A stretch of DNA of 27,814 nucleotides from JAOZTV01 sp965371805 (GTDB taxonomy: Bacteria; Acidobacteriota; Aminicenantia; UBA2199): contig CBDUZW010000070.1 of assembly GCA_965371805.1 (NCBI GenBank), forward strand, positions 1-27,814, given 5' to 3'. The notes beneath the pieces were generated by a model. The model saw only the letters and a list, made by a program, of their open reading frames with translations. It had not been told where the DNA came from and did no database searches. Below are positions 16,724 through 25,358 of this stretch, one piece after another. Within the stretch, counting starts at the first letter, position 1, and each line of letters begins with the position of its first letter. A program made the position numbers and the translations under genes.

Positions 16724-17755
16724 TTAGAGCTTATCTATGATTAATTTCAGTTCTTCATTTTCTTCATCAAATACCAGTTGATAAAGTTTGTTATTATGTA
16801 TATCGAATGGAACAGCGCTAAAAACATCAAGGCTTTTTAAAGGTATAAAGAATTTTTTAATCAATTTTCCATTAAAATCATATTCAAATGTTTCATATTT
16901 ATTATCTTTTTTAAAGTTTGAAATAATATATATCTTATCATTTGAAAGACAGTAAGTATTGAATAAAGGAAGAGCTTTTCCAAAATCCATTAAGCCCCTG
17001 CTTTTATCTTGTAAATAGGGTCTTTTAAAAAGTGTATGATTTGAGAAAAAATCATCAAGTTCTTTTTTAAATTCCCCGGTAATAATCTTCTTTGAATATT
17101 CCGGTTTAAAAGTAACTATTTTTTTACCGGTTTTATCAAAAACATAGATTTCTCCTGTTTCATTTGGAATAATAAATTTATTATTATAGGAATATCTGTC
17201 AAAATAATCAGCCATTTTTGCCATCAGGATAGGATTTCTTTTTTTCCCGGATTGTTGTGGGAATTTTACTCTGCATAGTTCTTTGATCTCTTTTAGACTG
17301 GAATCGGTAAGATATGAGATTGAATAATTAATTTTTTCGATCCGCATATATTTGATTAAAATATAATTTTCTCCATTTGGGATATATCTTCCGAATCTCC
17401 CAATACCTGTCGTCCTTATCTCTTTTTTAAATTCGCCATTTTTTGAGAAAAATGATACTTTTCCCATACTATTGATAAATAGATCATTGTTTTGACTATA
17501 TAGAGTCAAACTGGGGATCCATGGTGCTGGAGATTTTTGAAACTCTTTGGGACCTGAACCTTTTTTTCCAAACTTTTTTATTAATTTAAAATCTTTTGCT
17601 GAGTATATAAAAACATCTGTATCCTGAACAATGAAAATCTTGTCTTTTTCAATCTTTATCGAACTTGGATTAAATATGTCATTCAATACCACAGACTCTG
17701 AAAATAAACCTGAATAAATCAACAAAACAATTATAAAAAAAAATACTTTCTTCAT
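16724..17755 (-). CDS. secreted six-bladed beta-propeller protein
   Basis: 343 residues with a signal peptide (KKVFFFIIVLLIYSGLFSES). Repeated short beta-rich units follow, such as IKIEKDKIFIVQDTDVFIYS, FGKKGSGPKEF, DLFINSMGKVSFFSKNGEF, EIYVFDKTGKKIVTF and DKIYIISNF. The FGKKGSGP-EF turn is common in the six-bladed propeller (NHL-like) exported proteins of Bacteroidota and relatives. Such proteins bind ligands or partners, and no catalytic motif is seen. AAGGAG precedes ATG 17755. It lies 142 bp downstream of the GGDEF gene on the same strand and 68 bp before waaA, with the waaA palindrome in between. Confidence 0.75.
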   Translation of the reverse strand: MKKVFFFIIVLLIYSGLFSESVVLNDIFNPSSIKIEKDKIFIVQDTDVFIYSAKDFKLIKKFGKKGSGPKEFQKSPAPWIPSLTLYSQNNDLFINSMGKVSFFSKNGEFKKEIRTTGIGRFGRYIPNGENYILIKYMRIEKINYSISYLTDSSLKEIKELCRVKFPQQSGKKRNPILMAKMADYFDRYSYNNKFIIPNETGEIYVFDKTGKKIVTFKPEYSKKIITGEFKKELDDFFSNHTLFKRPYLQDKSRGLMDFGKALPLFNTYCLSNDKIYIISNFKKDNKYETFEYDFNGKLIKKFFIPLKSLDVFSAVPFDIHNNKLYQLVFDEENEELKLIIDKL

Positions 17756-17897
17756 TTTAACTCTCCTTATGTTCTATACGGTCTTTTCATATTATAGTTA
17801 ACAAATTAATAACGGATATTATATAAAAAAGTTCCATAAGTAAATTAAATAGATTTGAAAAAAAATAACTTGACTTATTAATATAGAAAATTTATTT

Positions 17898-19961
17898 CTA
17901 TGTTGATCTGAGTATCACTCTGTTTTTTCCTTCTTTTTTCCCTTTATAAAGAGCCTGATCTGCATTCTTTATACACTTGTCAAGATCCATTCCCTCTCTG
18001 AATTCACTGACTCCGAATGTTAAGCTTACATTAAAACTTGTCTCTTTATATGTGAATTTATGTGCATTAATTTTTTTGCGGATCTTTTCCGCAAGAGTAA
18101 AACCTCCTTTCAAATCTGTTTCAGGTATAAATATTAGAAATTCCTCTCCTCCCCATCTACTGACAGTATCCTGTTGTCTTACATTATCACTAAGGATGTC
18201 TGAAATGGATGTTAGGATAAGATCCCCGGCATCATGTCCATACTGGTCATTGATAAGTTTAAAATCATCAATATCACAGATTATTAAGGCAAAAACTCTT
18301 TTATATCTTTTAAAACGGTCCAGCTCATATGAGATTTTCTCCAGGATATCCCTTCGGTTAGACAGTTTAGTGAGTGGATCGGTAGCAGCAACCAGTTCAA
18401 GTTTTTTATATGCCTTTTCCAATTCTACATTTTTTGATTGAATTAGTTGATTTGATTTGTGCTTCAATCTAAACTGTCTGTACAATAGTATAATAATAAT
18501 CAATCCAATCAACAAACCGACAAATACAATATTCTTTTGCAGCTGGTTTTTTTTTAATTCAAGGATTCTAAGGTTTTTATCAAGTTGAAGCTTTTCAATT
18601 TGCATTTCTTTTTTTTCTGTCTCAAATTTTGTTCTTGTCTCCGCAATCCTTTTTGTACTTTTTTCATTTAGAATCTCTTTTCTTAACTTTTCTGCTTTGT
18701 TTTTATATATAGTGCTTTTATTATATTCGTGACTTGCGGTATATATGGTTGAATACTCTTCATAGATACTTCTCAATAACTCCTTAGATCCAATTCCTTC
18801 TGTCTCTTTCAGAGCTCTTTGAAGATAGTTTAAAGCTTTTTGGAATTTATTTTGTCTTTTGTATACCTGAGCTAGTGATGTATAGCTCATTGCTATACCT
18901 GTCCTGTCTTTTATGTCGTTGCTTATTTGCAGAGATTCCATTAAGTAACTTTCGGCATTCCCAAGCTGGTTTTTTTCAATATAAATACTGCCAATATTAT
19001 AAAGGTCAATTGCAATTCCCAGTTTATAATCTTTTTTCCTTTCAAATTTTAATGCTTTAAAATAGTATTCCAGAGATTTATCAAGTTTCCCAATGTCCTG
19101 ATAAATTGTCCCGATATTGTTTAAAAGTGTCGAGATCAAATCTTGATCATTTTCCTTTTCAGCAATTACTGAAGCCTGGGAAAACAATTCAAGGGCTTTC
19201 TTATTATTGCCGAGATTTGTATAAAGTATGCCTATATCATTTAGAACTGATGCATGCCTTCTTCTATATAAACTTTTCTCATAGAATTTAAGTACCTTAA
19301 TAAGATATTTAAGAGCAGTTGAATAATCATCCTGCCCAAGGTATATCGATCCTACCATTCGTAATGCTTCTGCCTCATTCATCTTGTTTTTTATTGAACT
19401 GAATATCTTCAGTGCATTTTCGTAGAATCTTTTTGCTATATCTAACTCACTTCTGTTATTGTGTACGTGTCCTATATAGATATTAAGTCTTCCTTTGAGC
19501 AGGAGATCTTTTGTTGAAGAGTTTAACTCCAATGCTCTATGATACGTTTCAAGTGCCTCTTTAAATTTGTTTGTCCCATTTAAAACTCTTCCATATACCA
19601 TCAAAGATTCAGCTAATTTATTATTGTTTTTAAGTTTTTCTGCAATTTGGAGGGATATTTTTGCAAATTTCATACTCTCCTTATAATTACTTTGATAAGT
19701 CAGAAATGCAGATTTCAAATTATAATAATCAATCTTTAGTACCGGGTCATTTTGAGAGCCAATCAATTTATCTACCTGATCTAAATATTTTGTTGCCTTT
19801 TTTAGGTCTATATCAAGATACTCATTGCTAAGCTTAATTAGTATCTCAACTTTTTTCTTTCCATCTGAAACAGTCAGGTTTTTTTTCAGTAGATCCAGAT
19901 CTACTGCATATAATGGAAATACCAACAGTACAAATAGAATCACAGAATTTATTTTGCTCAT
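17898..19961 (-). CDS. TPR-containing membrane diguanylate cyclase
   Basis: 687 residues. A signal peptide (about 1-20) is followed by a chain of TPR repeats through about residue 425 (for example ALNYLQRALKETE, ALELFSQASVIAEKEN), a coiled coil, a membrane helix (about 479-497) and a C-terminal GGDEF domain from about 525. The active site is GGEEF (604-608), with the metal and substrate segment DIDDFKLINDQYGHDAGD. The inhibitory I-site RQQD (595-598) is intact. It should make c-di-GMP from two GTP in the cytosol, under control of a periplasmic TPR array that probably binds a protein or peptide. The gene has its own promoter and is not visibly coupled to others. Confidence 0.93.
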   Translation of the reverse strand: MSKINSVILFVLLVFPLYAVDLDLLKKNLTVSDGKKKVEILIKLSNEYLDIDLKKATKYLDQVDKLIGSQNDPVLKIDYYNLKSAFLTYQSNYKESMKFAKISLQIAEKLKNNNKLAESLMVYGRVLNGTNKFKEALETYHRALELNSSTKDLLLKGRLNIYIGHVHNNRSELDIAKRFYENALKIFSSIKNKMNEAEALRMVGSIYLGQDDYSTALKYLIKVLKFYEKSLYRRRHASVLNDIGILYTNLGNNKKALELFSQASVIAEKENDQDLISTLLNNIGTIYQDIGKLDKSLEYYFKALKFERKKDYKLGIAIDLYNIGSIYIEKNQLGNAESYLMESLQISNDIKDRTGIAMSYTSLAQVYKRQNKFQKALNYLQRALKETEGIGSKELLRSIYEEYSTIYTASHEYNKSTIYKNKAEKLRKEILNEKSTKRIAETRTKFETEKKEMQIEKLQLDKNLRILELKKNQLQKNIVFVGLLIGLIIIILLYRQFRLKHKSNQLIQSKNVELEKAYKKLELVAATDPLTKLSNRRDILEKISYELDRFKRYKRVFALIICDIDDFKLINDQYGHDAGDLILTSISDILSDNVRQQDTVSRWGGEEFLIFIPETDLKGGFTLAEKIRKKINAHKFTYKETSFNVSLTFGVSEFREGMDLDKCIKNADQALYKGKKEGKNRVILRST

Positions 19962-19967
19962 ATTTAA

Positions 19968-19996
19968 ATGATATATAGATGATATTAAATTGTCAA
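19968..19996 (-). promoter_or_regulatory. promoter of the GGDEF gene, leaderless
   Basis: On the minus strand, TTGACA (19991-19996), a 17-bp spacer and TATCAT (19968-19973) form a strong sigma-70-type promoter. The predicted first transcribed base is the A of ATG 19961. No Shine-Dalgarno sequence is present. Confidence 0.7.
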
Positions 19997-20161
19997 CTTA
20001 TATAAATTTTAGTTATTAAATATTCACTAAACTATTTTGAACTTAATATTACCCTGTTTCTTTTTGAGCTGAATATCTACAAGTCTTTCTAGTATATTGT
20101 TTTTGATGTACTCAAGTCACATATAGATGTGATATTGTTATAAATAGTAGAAAAATTATAT
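19997..20161. other. first part of a 505-bp gap, no gene identified
   Basis: Past the GGDEF promoter there is only a 29-codon minus-strand open stretch (20030-20116, encoding LERLVDIQLKKKQGNIKF in its middle). It looks protein-like but I cannot identify it. A small inverted repeat TCACAT-atag-ATGTGA lies at 20117-20132. Confidence 0.4.
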
Positions 20162-20332
20162 TTATTTTTTTCTAAAAGGTACGCCTTTTGTCATCCAATC
20201 CGGGGCAGGTGTCCCCTTAAGGTAATGATCCATATACTCTTTAAACTTTATTGTATAATCAAGTTTATTTGAATATTTTTTTAAGTGGTGTGGTTCATCA
20301 TTATATTGGAGGAATATACAGTTTTTATTTAA
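20162..20332 (-). pseudogene. C-terminal relic of an S9 (prolyl oligopeptidase) family peptidase
   Basis: A minus-strand frame of 56 codons between stops encodes YNDEPHHLKK, then NKLDYTIKFKEYMDHYLKG, then PAPDWMTKGVPF. This is the typical end of S9 peptidases with the catalytic-His region (E-P-H-H), the D-x-x-x-K-x-x-x-x-x-D-H-Y-L-K-G helix and the P-x-W-M-x-x-G-x-P tail. The nucleophile serine and aspartate, normally 40 to 120 residues earlier, and the propeller are absent. There is no start codon context upstream. The family signature is strong; expression is unlikely. The break lies near 20310-20335. Confidence 0.75.
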
Positions 20333-20364
20333 TCAATAAAAAATATTTTTTTTACAAACCTTCC

Positions 20365-20382
20365 TTGTTAATTAATAAACAA
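20365..20382. promoter_or_regulatory. Rex-like operator
   Basis: TTGTTAATTAATAAACAA matches the Rex consensus TTGTTAA-N4-TTAACAA at 13 of 14 specified positions. Rex is a repressor that reads the NADH/NAD+ ratio and controls anaerobic metabolism in many bacteria. The site overlaps the -35 of the sulfur operon promoter, where a bound repressor would block transcription. Confidence 0.5.
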
Positions 20383-20393
20383 TATGGTATATA
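20365..20393 (+). promoter_or_regulatory. candidate promoter of the sulfur reductase operon
   Basis: TTGTTA (20365-20370), a 17-bp spacer and TATATA (20388-20393) preceded by TGG, an extended -10. Transcription would start near 20400, giving a leader of about 67 bases before the ATG at 20467, which has the ribosome binding site GAGGTG. Confidence 0.5.
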
Positions 20394-20466
20394 TATATTT
20401 TGCAATATAGCTTAGTTATATCACAAGGTACAAAAAAGCATAATCAAATGAATTTGAGGTGAATGA

Positions 20467-22668
20467 ATGAAGAATGTATCCAGAAGAAGTTTTATTAAAA
20501 TCAGTAGTGTTGGAACAGCAGGTATTATTGCTGCCGGCAGTATTGCAAAGTTATCGGGAACAAAAGAGGTAGCTAAGAAAAAGTCTAAAAGTGAATTAAA
20601 AATCACTCCAACTTATTGTGAAATGTGTACATTTAAATGCGCTGGTTGGGTATATGAGAAGAATGGAAAACCCTGGAAGATAAAGGGAAATAAGACAGAT
20701 CATCATTCAAATGGTAGATTATGTACCAAGGGAAGTGCAGGTATTGGAGCTTATACAGATCCTGACAGGCTGAAAAAACCACTTATAAGAACTTCAGAAA
20801 GAGGGAAACAGGTTTTTAAAGAGGTCAGCTGGGATGAAGCTTTTACATATATTGCAGAAAAAATGCAAAAATTAAAAAAAGATCATGGACCTGAGTGTAC
20901 CGCGTTATTATCACATGGAGCCGGAGGTTCCTTTTTTAAACAATTATTAAAAGCATATGGGTCTAATAATATCGCAGCACCATCATATGGAAACTGTAGA
21001 GGTCCACGTGAGGAAGCTTATGTTTTAACATATGGAGAAGGAATTGGATCTCCTGAACGAACCGATATGAAAAATAGCAAGTGTATTGTATTGTTGGGGA
21101 CCCATATAGGTGAGAATTCCCATAGTTCACAGGTAAGAGAATTTTCCCAGGCAATAGCAAATGGCGCTGAAGTAATTACTGTTGACCCAAGATTTTCCAC
21201 CGCTGCAAGTAAATCAAAATATTGGCTGCCTGTAAAACCAGGGACCGATCTGGCTCTTTTACTGGCTTGGATACATGTTATCATTAAAGAAGAAATATAT
21301 GATAAAAAATTTATTAAAAATAATACAGTAGGATTTGATCAATTAAAAGAACATGTTAAAAAATATACTCCTGAATGGGCATATACTGAAACAACAATCA
21401 AACCTGAAATTATAAGAGAAACTGCAAGATTGATGGCGAAGAATGGTTCGAAAACATTATTGCATCCTGGAAGATTTACAGTTTGGTATGGTGATGACAC
21501 ACAGAGGGTAAGAGCAGGAGCGATTATTAATGCTTTACTCGGAAATTGGGGACAAAAAGGTGCTTTTTTTCTTCCACAAAAAGCGAAGGTTCCAAAATAT
21601 CCTCATCCGGAATATCCAAAACCTGAAAAAAGCTGGAGAGACGCTTTTCCTGGAAAGTATGACCTTGCAAATCTTGCATTAGCTTCAGGCATCTGTGATG
21701 CAACAATTCCGTCAGTTGAGAGAGACTGCAGTTTTAAAGGATGGCTTGTTTATGGAACCAACTTAATTAAAACTTTTCCAGATAGACAGAAGACTTTAAA
21801 GGCAATCCAAAATCTGGATTTACTTGTTGTTGTTGATATATTACCAACTGAGATTACAGGATGGGCAGATGTTGTATTACCTGAGTGTTCCTATCTTGAA
21901 AGATATGATGAATTGAGAGTATCTAAAGGTAAAAAAGCTCAGATAGCTTTGAGAATGCCTGCATTTAAACCTTTATATGACAGTAAACCTGCCTGGTGGA
22001 TGGCAATAGAACTGGCTAAAAAAATGGGATTGGAAAAATATATGCCATGGAAGAATATTGAAACTTATCTTGATTATAGATTGAAAAAAGCGGGTACATC
22101 ACTTGCTGAAATGAAGAAAGCAGGTGTAATGACAGTTAAAAATGAAGATCCCCTTTATTATGAGAAGGGTGAAAAGATCGAATTTGATACACAAAGTGGA
22201 AAGGTTGAACTCTACTCTTCGGTTCTTGCAGATGCTGGATTTGATCCTCTTCCAAAATATAAAAAACATAAACAACCCGAAGAAGGCTTTTACAGGTTAT
22301 TGACTGGAAGGTCTCCGATGCATTCTTTTTCGAGAACTGTAAATAATCCCTTACTAACTCAACTTTATCCGGAAAATGAAGTATGGATAAATAGTAATGT
22401 TGCTAAAGAGTGGGATATTAAAAATGGTCAGTATATAAAATTAAAGAATCAGGATGATATTATGAGTACAAAAATACGTGTGAAGGTAACTGAGAGAATC
22501 AGGCACGATGCAATTTATATGGTTCATGGTTTCGGGAGTGAACAAAAAAAATTGAAGAGGGCGTACATGAAAGGCGCAAGTGATTCTTTACTATCTACTA
22601 AGGTTCTATATGATGATGTAATGGGTGGAACTGGATTTAGAGGTAATTTTGTTACTTTCATTGTATAG
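20467..22668 (+). CDS. psrA: Tat-exported molybdopterin polysulfide/thiosulfate reductase catalytic subunit
   Basis: 733 residues. The twin-arginine signal SRRSFIK (5-11) and a hydrophobic stretch send the folded enzyme to the periplasm. C51, C54, C58 and C86 bind a [4Fe-4S] cluster. A SYGNC segment with C177 is where the molybdenum-ligating cysteine sits in this branch. The length and the order of the neighbours (iron-sulfur subunit, NrfD subunit) fit PsrA or PhsA, which reduce polysulfide or thiosulfate to sulfide using quinol electrons. Tetrathionate and arsenate reductases are longer. Which of the two substrates is used cannot be read from sequence. GAGGTG lies 5 bases before the ATG. First gene of the operon. 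Confidence 0.92.
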   Translation: MKNVSRRSFIKISSVGTAGIIAAGSIAKLSGTKEVAKKKSKSELKITPTYCEMCTFKCAGWVYEKNGKPWKIKGNKTDHHSNGRLCTKGSAGIGAYTDPDRLKKPLIRTSERGKQVFKEVSWDEAFTYIAEKMQKLKKDHGPECTALLSHGAGGSFFKQLLKAYGSNNIAAPSYGNCRGPREEAYVLTYGEGIGSPERTDMKNSKCIVLLGTHIGENSHSSQVREFSQAIANGAEVITVDPRFSTAASKSKYWLPVKPGTDLALLLAWIHVIIKEEIYDKKFIKNNTVGFDQLKEHVKKYTPEWAYTETTIKPEIIRETARLMAKNGSKTLLHPGRFTVWYGDDTQRVRAGAIINALLGNWGQKGAFFLPQKAKVPKYPHPEYPKPEKSWRDAFPGKYDLANLALASGICDATIPSVERDCSFKGWLVYGTNLIKTFPDRQKTLKAIQNLDLLVVVDILPTEITGWADVVLPECSYLERYDELRVSKGKKAQIALRMPAFKPLYDSKPAWWMAIELAKKMGLEKYMPWKNIETYLDYRLKKAGTSLAEMKKAGVMTVKNEDPLYYEKGEKIEFDTQSGKVELYSSVLADAGFDPLPKYKKHKQPEEGFYRLLTGRSPMHSFSRTVNNPLLTQLYPENEVWINSNVAKEWDIKNGQYIKLKNQDDIMSTKIRVKVTERIRHDAIYMVHGFGSEQKKLKRAYMKGASDSLLSTKVLYDDVMGGTGFRGNFVTFIV

Positions 22669-22677
22669 GAGAAGAAA

Positions 22678-23217
22678 ATGAAAAAATATGGAATGGTAAT
22701 AGACACTAAAACATGTGTAGGTTGTGGTGCATGCGTTGTCGCCTGTAAAACTGAAAATGAAGTCCCGGATGGTTTACACAGGGATTGGGTTGTAGAAGAA
22801 GTATCAGGAAAATTTCCAAATTTGTTCATGGAAATAAGGTCAGAAAGATGTAATCATTGTTCAGATGCACCATGTGTTTCTGCTTGTCCTACCGGAGCAA
22901 GTCATCATAAAGAGGGTAGCAACATTGTTAAGGTAACACCTGATAAATGTACAGGCTGTAAGGCTTGTGTTGCTTCCTGTCCTTATAATGCGAGATTTAT
23001 TATGCCTGAAGGCTATGCCAGCAAGTGCACATTTTGTGATCATCGTATTGATGAAGGTAAGGCGCCGGCATGTTCCACAGTTTGTCCGACCGAAGCTATT
23101 ACTTTTGGTGATTTAAACAATCCACTGAGCAAAGTATCGAGATTATTAAGAGAAAGAAAATATAAAGCGCTTATTCCGGAAGCAGGAACAAGTCCGAATA
23201 TTTTTTATTTAACATAG
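22678..23217 (+). CDS. psrB: four-cluster ferredoxin-like electron transfer subunit
   Basis: 179 residues. Four cysteine groups are visible: CVGCGACVVAC, CNHCSDAPCVSACP, CTGCKACVASCP and CTFCDH with CSTVCP. This is the pattern for four [4Fe-4S] clusters in PsrB/PhsB/NrfC-type subunits. It carries electrons between the quinol-oxidising membrane subunit and the molybdenum subunit. It has no signal peptide of its own, so it is exported with the Tat-targeted catalytic subunit, as known for this family. It starts 9 bases after that gene with a GGAG site. The C-terminus (FYLT) is usual for the family. All cluster ligands appear present. Confidence 0.93.
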   Translation: MKKYGMVIDTKTCVGCGACVVACKTENEVPDGLHRDWVVEEVSGKFPNLFMEIRSERCNHCSDAPCVSACPTGASHHKEGSNIVKVTPDKCTGCKACVASCPYNARFIMPEGYASKCTFCDHRIDEGKAPACSTVCPTEAITFGDLNNPLSKVSRLLRERKYKALIPEAGTSPNIFYLT

Positions 23218-23237
23218 AATAAGGTTAAGGAGATATT

Positions 23238-24200
23238 ATGAATGAAATAACGGTTATAACAAATAAAATTAACCCTTCTCTCCATATCTGGGGATGGGAA
23301 GTTCCTGTCTACCTGTTTCTGGGAGGATTGACTGCTGGAATATTAATTATTGTCAGCCTGATGCTATTAGGAAATAAAAAGAACTTTAATTATGCAACAA
23401 ATAAGATAGCTTTATATGCTCCGATTATTATGTCGATAGGTATGGGGGCTCTTTTTCTCGATTTAAAACATAAGCTTTTTGTATGGCGATTTTATACAAC
23501 ATTTAATCTTGCTTCTCCAATGTCCTGGGGTTCGTGGGTATTATTGATCATATATCCATTAAGCATTCTACTAATTTTTGCAACTATTAGAAAGGGATAT
23601 CCAAAATTCAATGGCTGGATAGAAAAATTACTTTCAAAAATTAAATTTGTTTTGAATATATATAAATGGCTGCTTGATTTTTCAGAAAAAAAAAGCAGGA
23701 CAATTGCAGCCCTGACTTTACCTTTTGCAATTTTACTTGGGATATATACAGGAGTACTATTAAGTGCTTTTTCTTCAAGACCTTTCTGGAATTCTCCTCT
23801 AATGGGACCTATATTTCTAGTCTCAGGGCTTTCAACCGCAGCAGCAATGGTTATTCTTTTTTCAAGAGATCATAATGAAAGGGAATTTTTTACAAAATTT
23901 GATCTTGGATTGATCTTTACAGAAATGGTCTTATTTATTCTATTTATTATAGGCTTATCAACATCAACTCTTCAATTTAAAAAAGCGGCTGATCTAATAC
24001 TTGGCGGGAAATTTACACCGGTATTCTGGGTATTTGTGTTTGGATTTGCATTGATTATTCCAGCAATATTAGAGATCCTGGAATTAAAGGGAAGGAAGAT
24101 CCCAAGTGCTTATGCTGCTATCCTGGTTCTGCTAGGTGGATTAATACTTAGATTTATTATTGTAGATGCCGGCCAAACAAGCGGCTGGTTGCCATATTAA
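23238..24200 (+). CDS. psrC: NrfD/PsrC-type membrane quinol oxidoreductase subunit
   Basis: 320 residues, about the length of NrfD and Wolinella PsrC. It has eight or nine predicted membrane helices. The beginning, WGWEVPVYLFLGGLTAGILI, is the family's first helix. It oxidises menaquinol in the membrane and hands electrons to the four-cluster subunit. No heme ligands are expected in this family and there is no cytochrome gene nearby. AAGGAG lies before the ATG and 20 bases separate it from the upstream gene. Together with the two genes before it, it forms a complete respiratory complex. Confidence 0.92.
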   Translation: MNEITVITNKINPSLHIWGWEVPVYLFLGGLTAGILIIVSLMLLGNKKNFNYATNKIALYAPIIMSIGMGALFLDLKHKLFVWRFYTTFNLASPMSWGSWVLLIIYPLSILLIFATIRKGYPKFNGWIEKLLSKIKFVLNIYKWLLDFSEKKSRTIAALTLPFAILLGIYTGVLLSAFSSRPFWNSPLMGPIFLVSGLSTAAAMVILFSRDHNEREFFTKFDLGLIFTEMVLFILFIIGLSTSTLQFKKAADLILGGKFTPVFWVFVFGFALIIPAILEILELKGRKIPSAYAAILVLLGGLILRFIIVDAGQTSGWLPY

Positions 24201-24211
24201 AGGAGAATAAT

Positions 24212-24721
24212 ATGAAAAATAAATATACAAACCCTTATATTGCCGGAATTGGTCTTGGACTTGTCATGCTGATTGCATTTACAGTTATTGGAACTGGTCT
24301 GGGAGCGTCTGGAGCAATAATGAGAACTGTTGTCGCTGTGGAAAAAGTTGTTTCGCAGGAACATGTAGATAATAACTTCTATCTTGCCAAGTATGGTGGG
24401 GGAGACAAAAATCCATTAGATTTCTGGTTAATTTTTGCTGTAATTGGGACTTTTGCCGGAGGTTTGATATCAGGAGCTTTTTCTGGAAGGTTAAAAAAGG
24501 AAACTAATAAAGGACCTCGAATATCTAATAAAAAAAGGTGGGTATTTGCATTTATTGGTGGAGCTTTATTTGGAATCGGGTCCAAGTTTGCAAGAGGATG
24601 TACAAGTAGTGTTGCTTTATGTGGTGGAGCAACCCTTGATCTTGGAAGTTGGATAATTATGATGTCAATTTTTGCTGGAGCGTATCTTACTGCGTTTTTT
24701 GTAAGAAAGTTATGGATCTAA
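24212..24721 (+). CDS. YeeE/YedE-family sulfur transporter, first half
   Basis: 169 residues with about four membrane helices. The hallmark GIGSKFARGCTSSVALCGGA contains C130 and C137, and GGLISGAFSG comes earlier. The YeeE/YedE (DUF395) family includes the thiosulfate transporter TsuA, where conserved cysteines line the path. Here the transporter is split into two genes, this one and the next, each with one conserved cysteine block. A 40-residue loop after helix 1 (VEKVVSQEHVDNNFYLAK) is longer than usual. It lies 11 bp after the NrfD gene with a GGAG site. Likely to move thiosulfate or another sulfur compound; direction unknown. Confidence 0.88.
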   Translation: MKNKYTNPYIAGIGLGLVMLIAFTVIGTGLGASGAIMRTVVAVEKVVSQEHVDNNFYLAKYGGGDKNPLDFWLIFAVIGTFAGGLISGAFSGRLKKETNKGPRISNKKRWVFAFIGGALFGIGSKFARGCTSSVALCGGATLDLGSWIIMMSIFAGAYLTAFFVRKLWI

Positions 24722-24734
24722 GAGGGAGGGTACT

Positions 24735-25358
24735 ATGTTTGCACCAATATCAATTATGACAGATATGTCAAAAGAAGTTGTTTTATTAATATATTTTTTC
24801 ATTGGAATAGGGTTTGGGTTTTTTCTTGAAAGAGGTGGATTTGGAAACTCAAAGGTAATGGCATTGCAGTTCTATTTTAGAGATATGACAGTTTTTAAAG
24901 TAATGTTTACTGCCATTATTACAGGTATGACTGGATTAATTCTTATGAATTCTGCAGGTTGGCTGGATCTGGGAAGTATTTACATGAACAAAACGTTTTT
25001 ATGGCCGGGTATTGTAGGTGGCTTAATTATGGGAATAGGATTTGTTGTAGGCGGTTATTGTCCGGGAACCAGTATTGTTGGTCTATCTACTCTGAAAATG
25101 GATGCTTTGTTTTATATTGCTGGAGCTGGATTTGGAATGTTTGTATTTGGAGAGGCAGTGCCGTACTTTGAAAAATTCTTTAAAAGCGGATTAATGGCTG
25201 ACAATGGAACAATTACTATATATAAGGCAGTTGGAATAAGTTCGGGATTAGTTGCTTTTATAATAATAATAATAGCTTTATTAGGTTTTTGGGGATCAGA
25301 GAAGGCAGAAAAATATTTTAGAAATAAAGATAAGGAGATTGGAAATGAAATTGTTTAA
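24735..25358 (+). CDS. YeeE/YedE-family sulfur transporter, second half
   Basis: 207 residues, about five membrane helices. It shows the second YeeE/YedE pattern: FLERGGFGNSKVMALQF, then GGLIMGIGFVVGGYCPGTS with C109, and an AGAGFGMFVFGEA stretch. In full-length members both patterns occur in one polypeptide, so this and the preceding gene probably form one heteromeric transporter. AGAGGGAGG-rich bases precede the ATG, and the gene begins 13 bp after its partner. The C-terminus is charged and cytoplasmic. Its last 14 bases overlap the start of the next gene. Confidence 0.88.
   Translation: MFAPISIMTDMSKEVVLLIYFFIGIGFGFFLERGGFGNSKVMALQFYFRDMTVFKVMFTAIITGMTGLILMNSAGWLDLGSIYMNKTFLWPGIVGGLIMGIGFVVGGYCPGTSIVGLSTLKMDALFYIAGAGFGMFVFGEAVPYFEKFFKSGLMADNGTITIYKAVGISSGLVAFIIIIIALLGFWGSEKAEKYFRNKDKEIGNEIV

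Noticed and set aside
17883..17901. ATAGAAA/TTTCTAT hairpin at the end of the GGDEF gene as a terminator
   Set aside because: The stem is AT-only and no U-run follows on the minus strand.
20030..20116. Minus-strand 29-codon frame with protein-like sequence
   Set aside because: Too short and without a recognised family; it could be a relic or chance.
20117..20132. TCACAT-atag-ATGTGA, resembling a CRP/FNR site
   Set aside because: The half-sites are in the reverse order of TGTGA-N6-TCACA, so it is only a small hairpin.
19997..20466. CRISPR array, tRNA or insertion sequence in the 505-bp gap
   Set aside because: No regularly spaced repeats, cloverleaf, transposase fragment or terminal inverted repeats could be seen.
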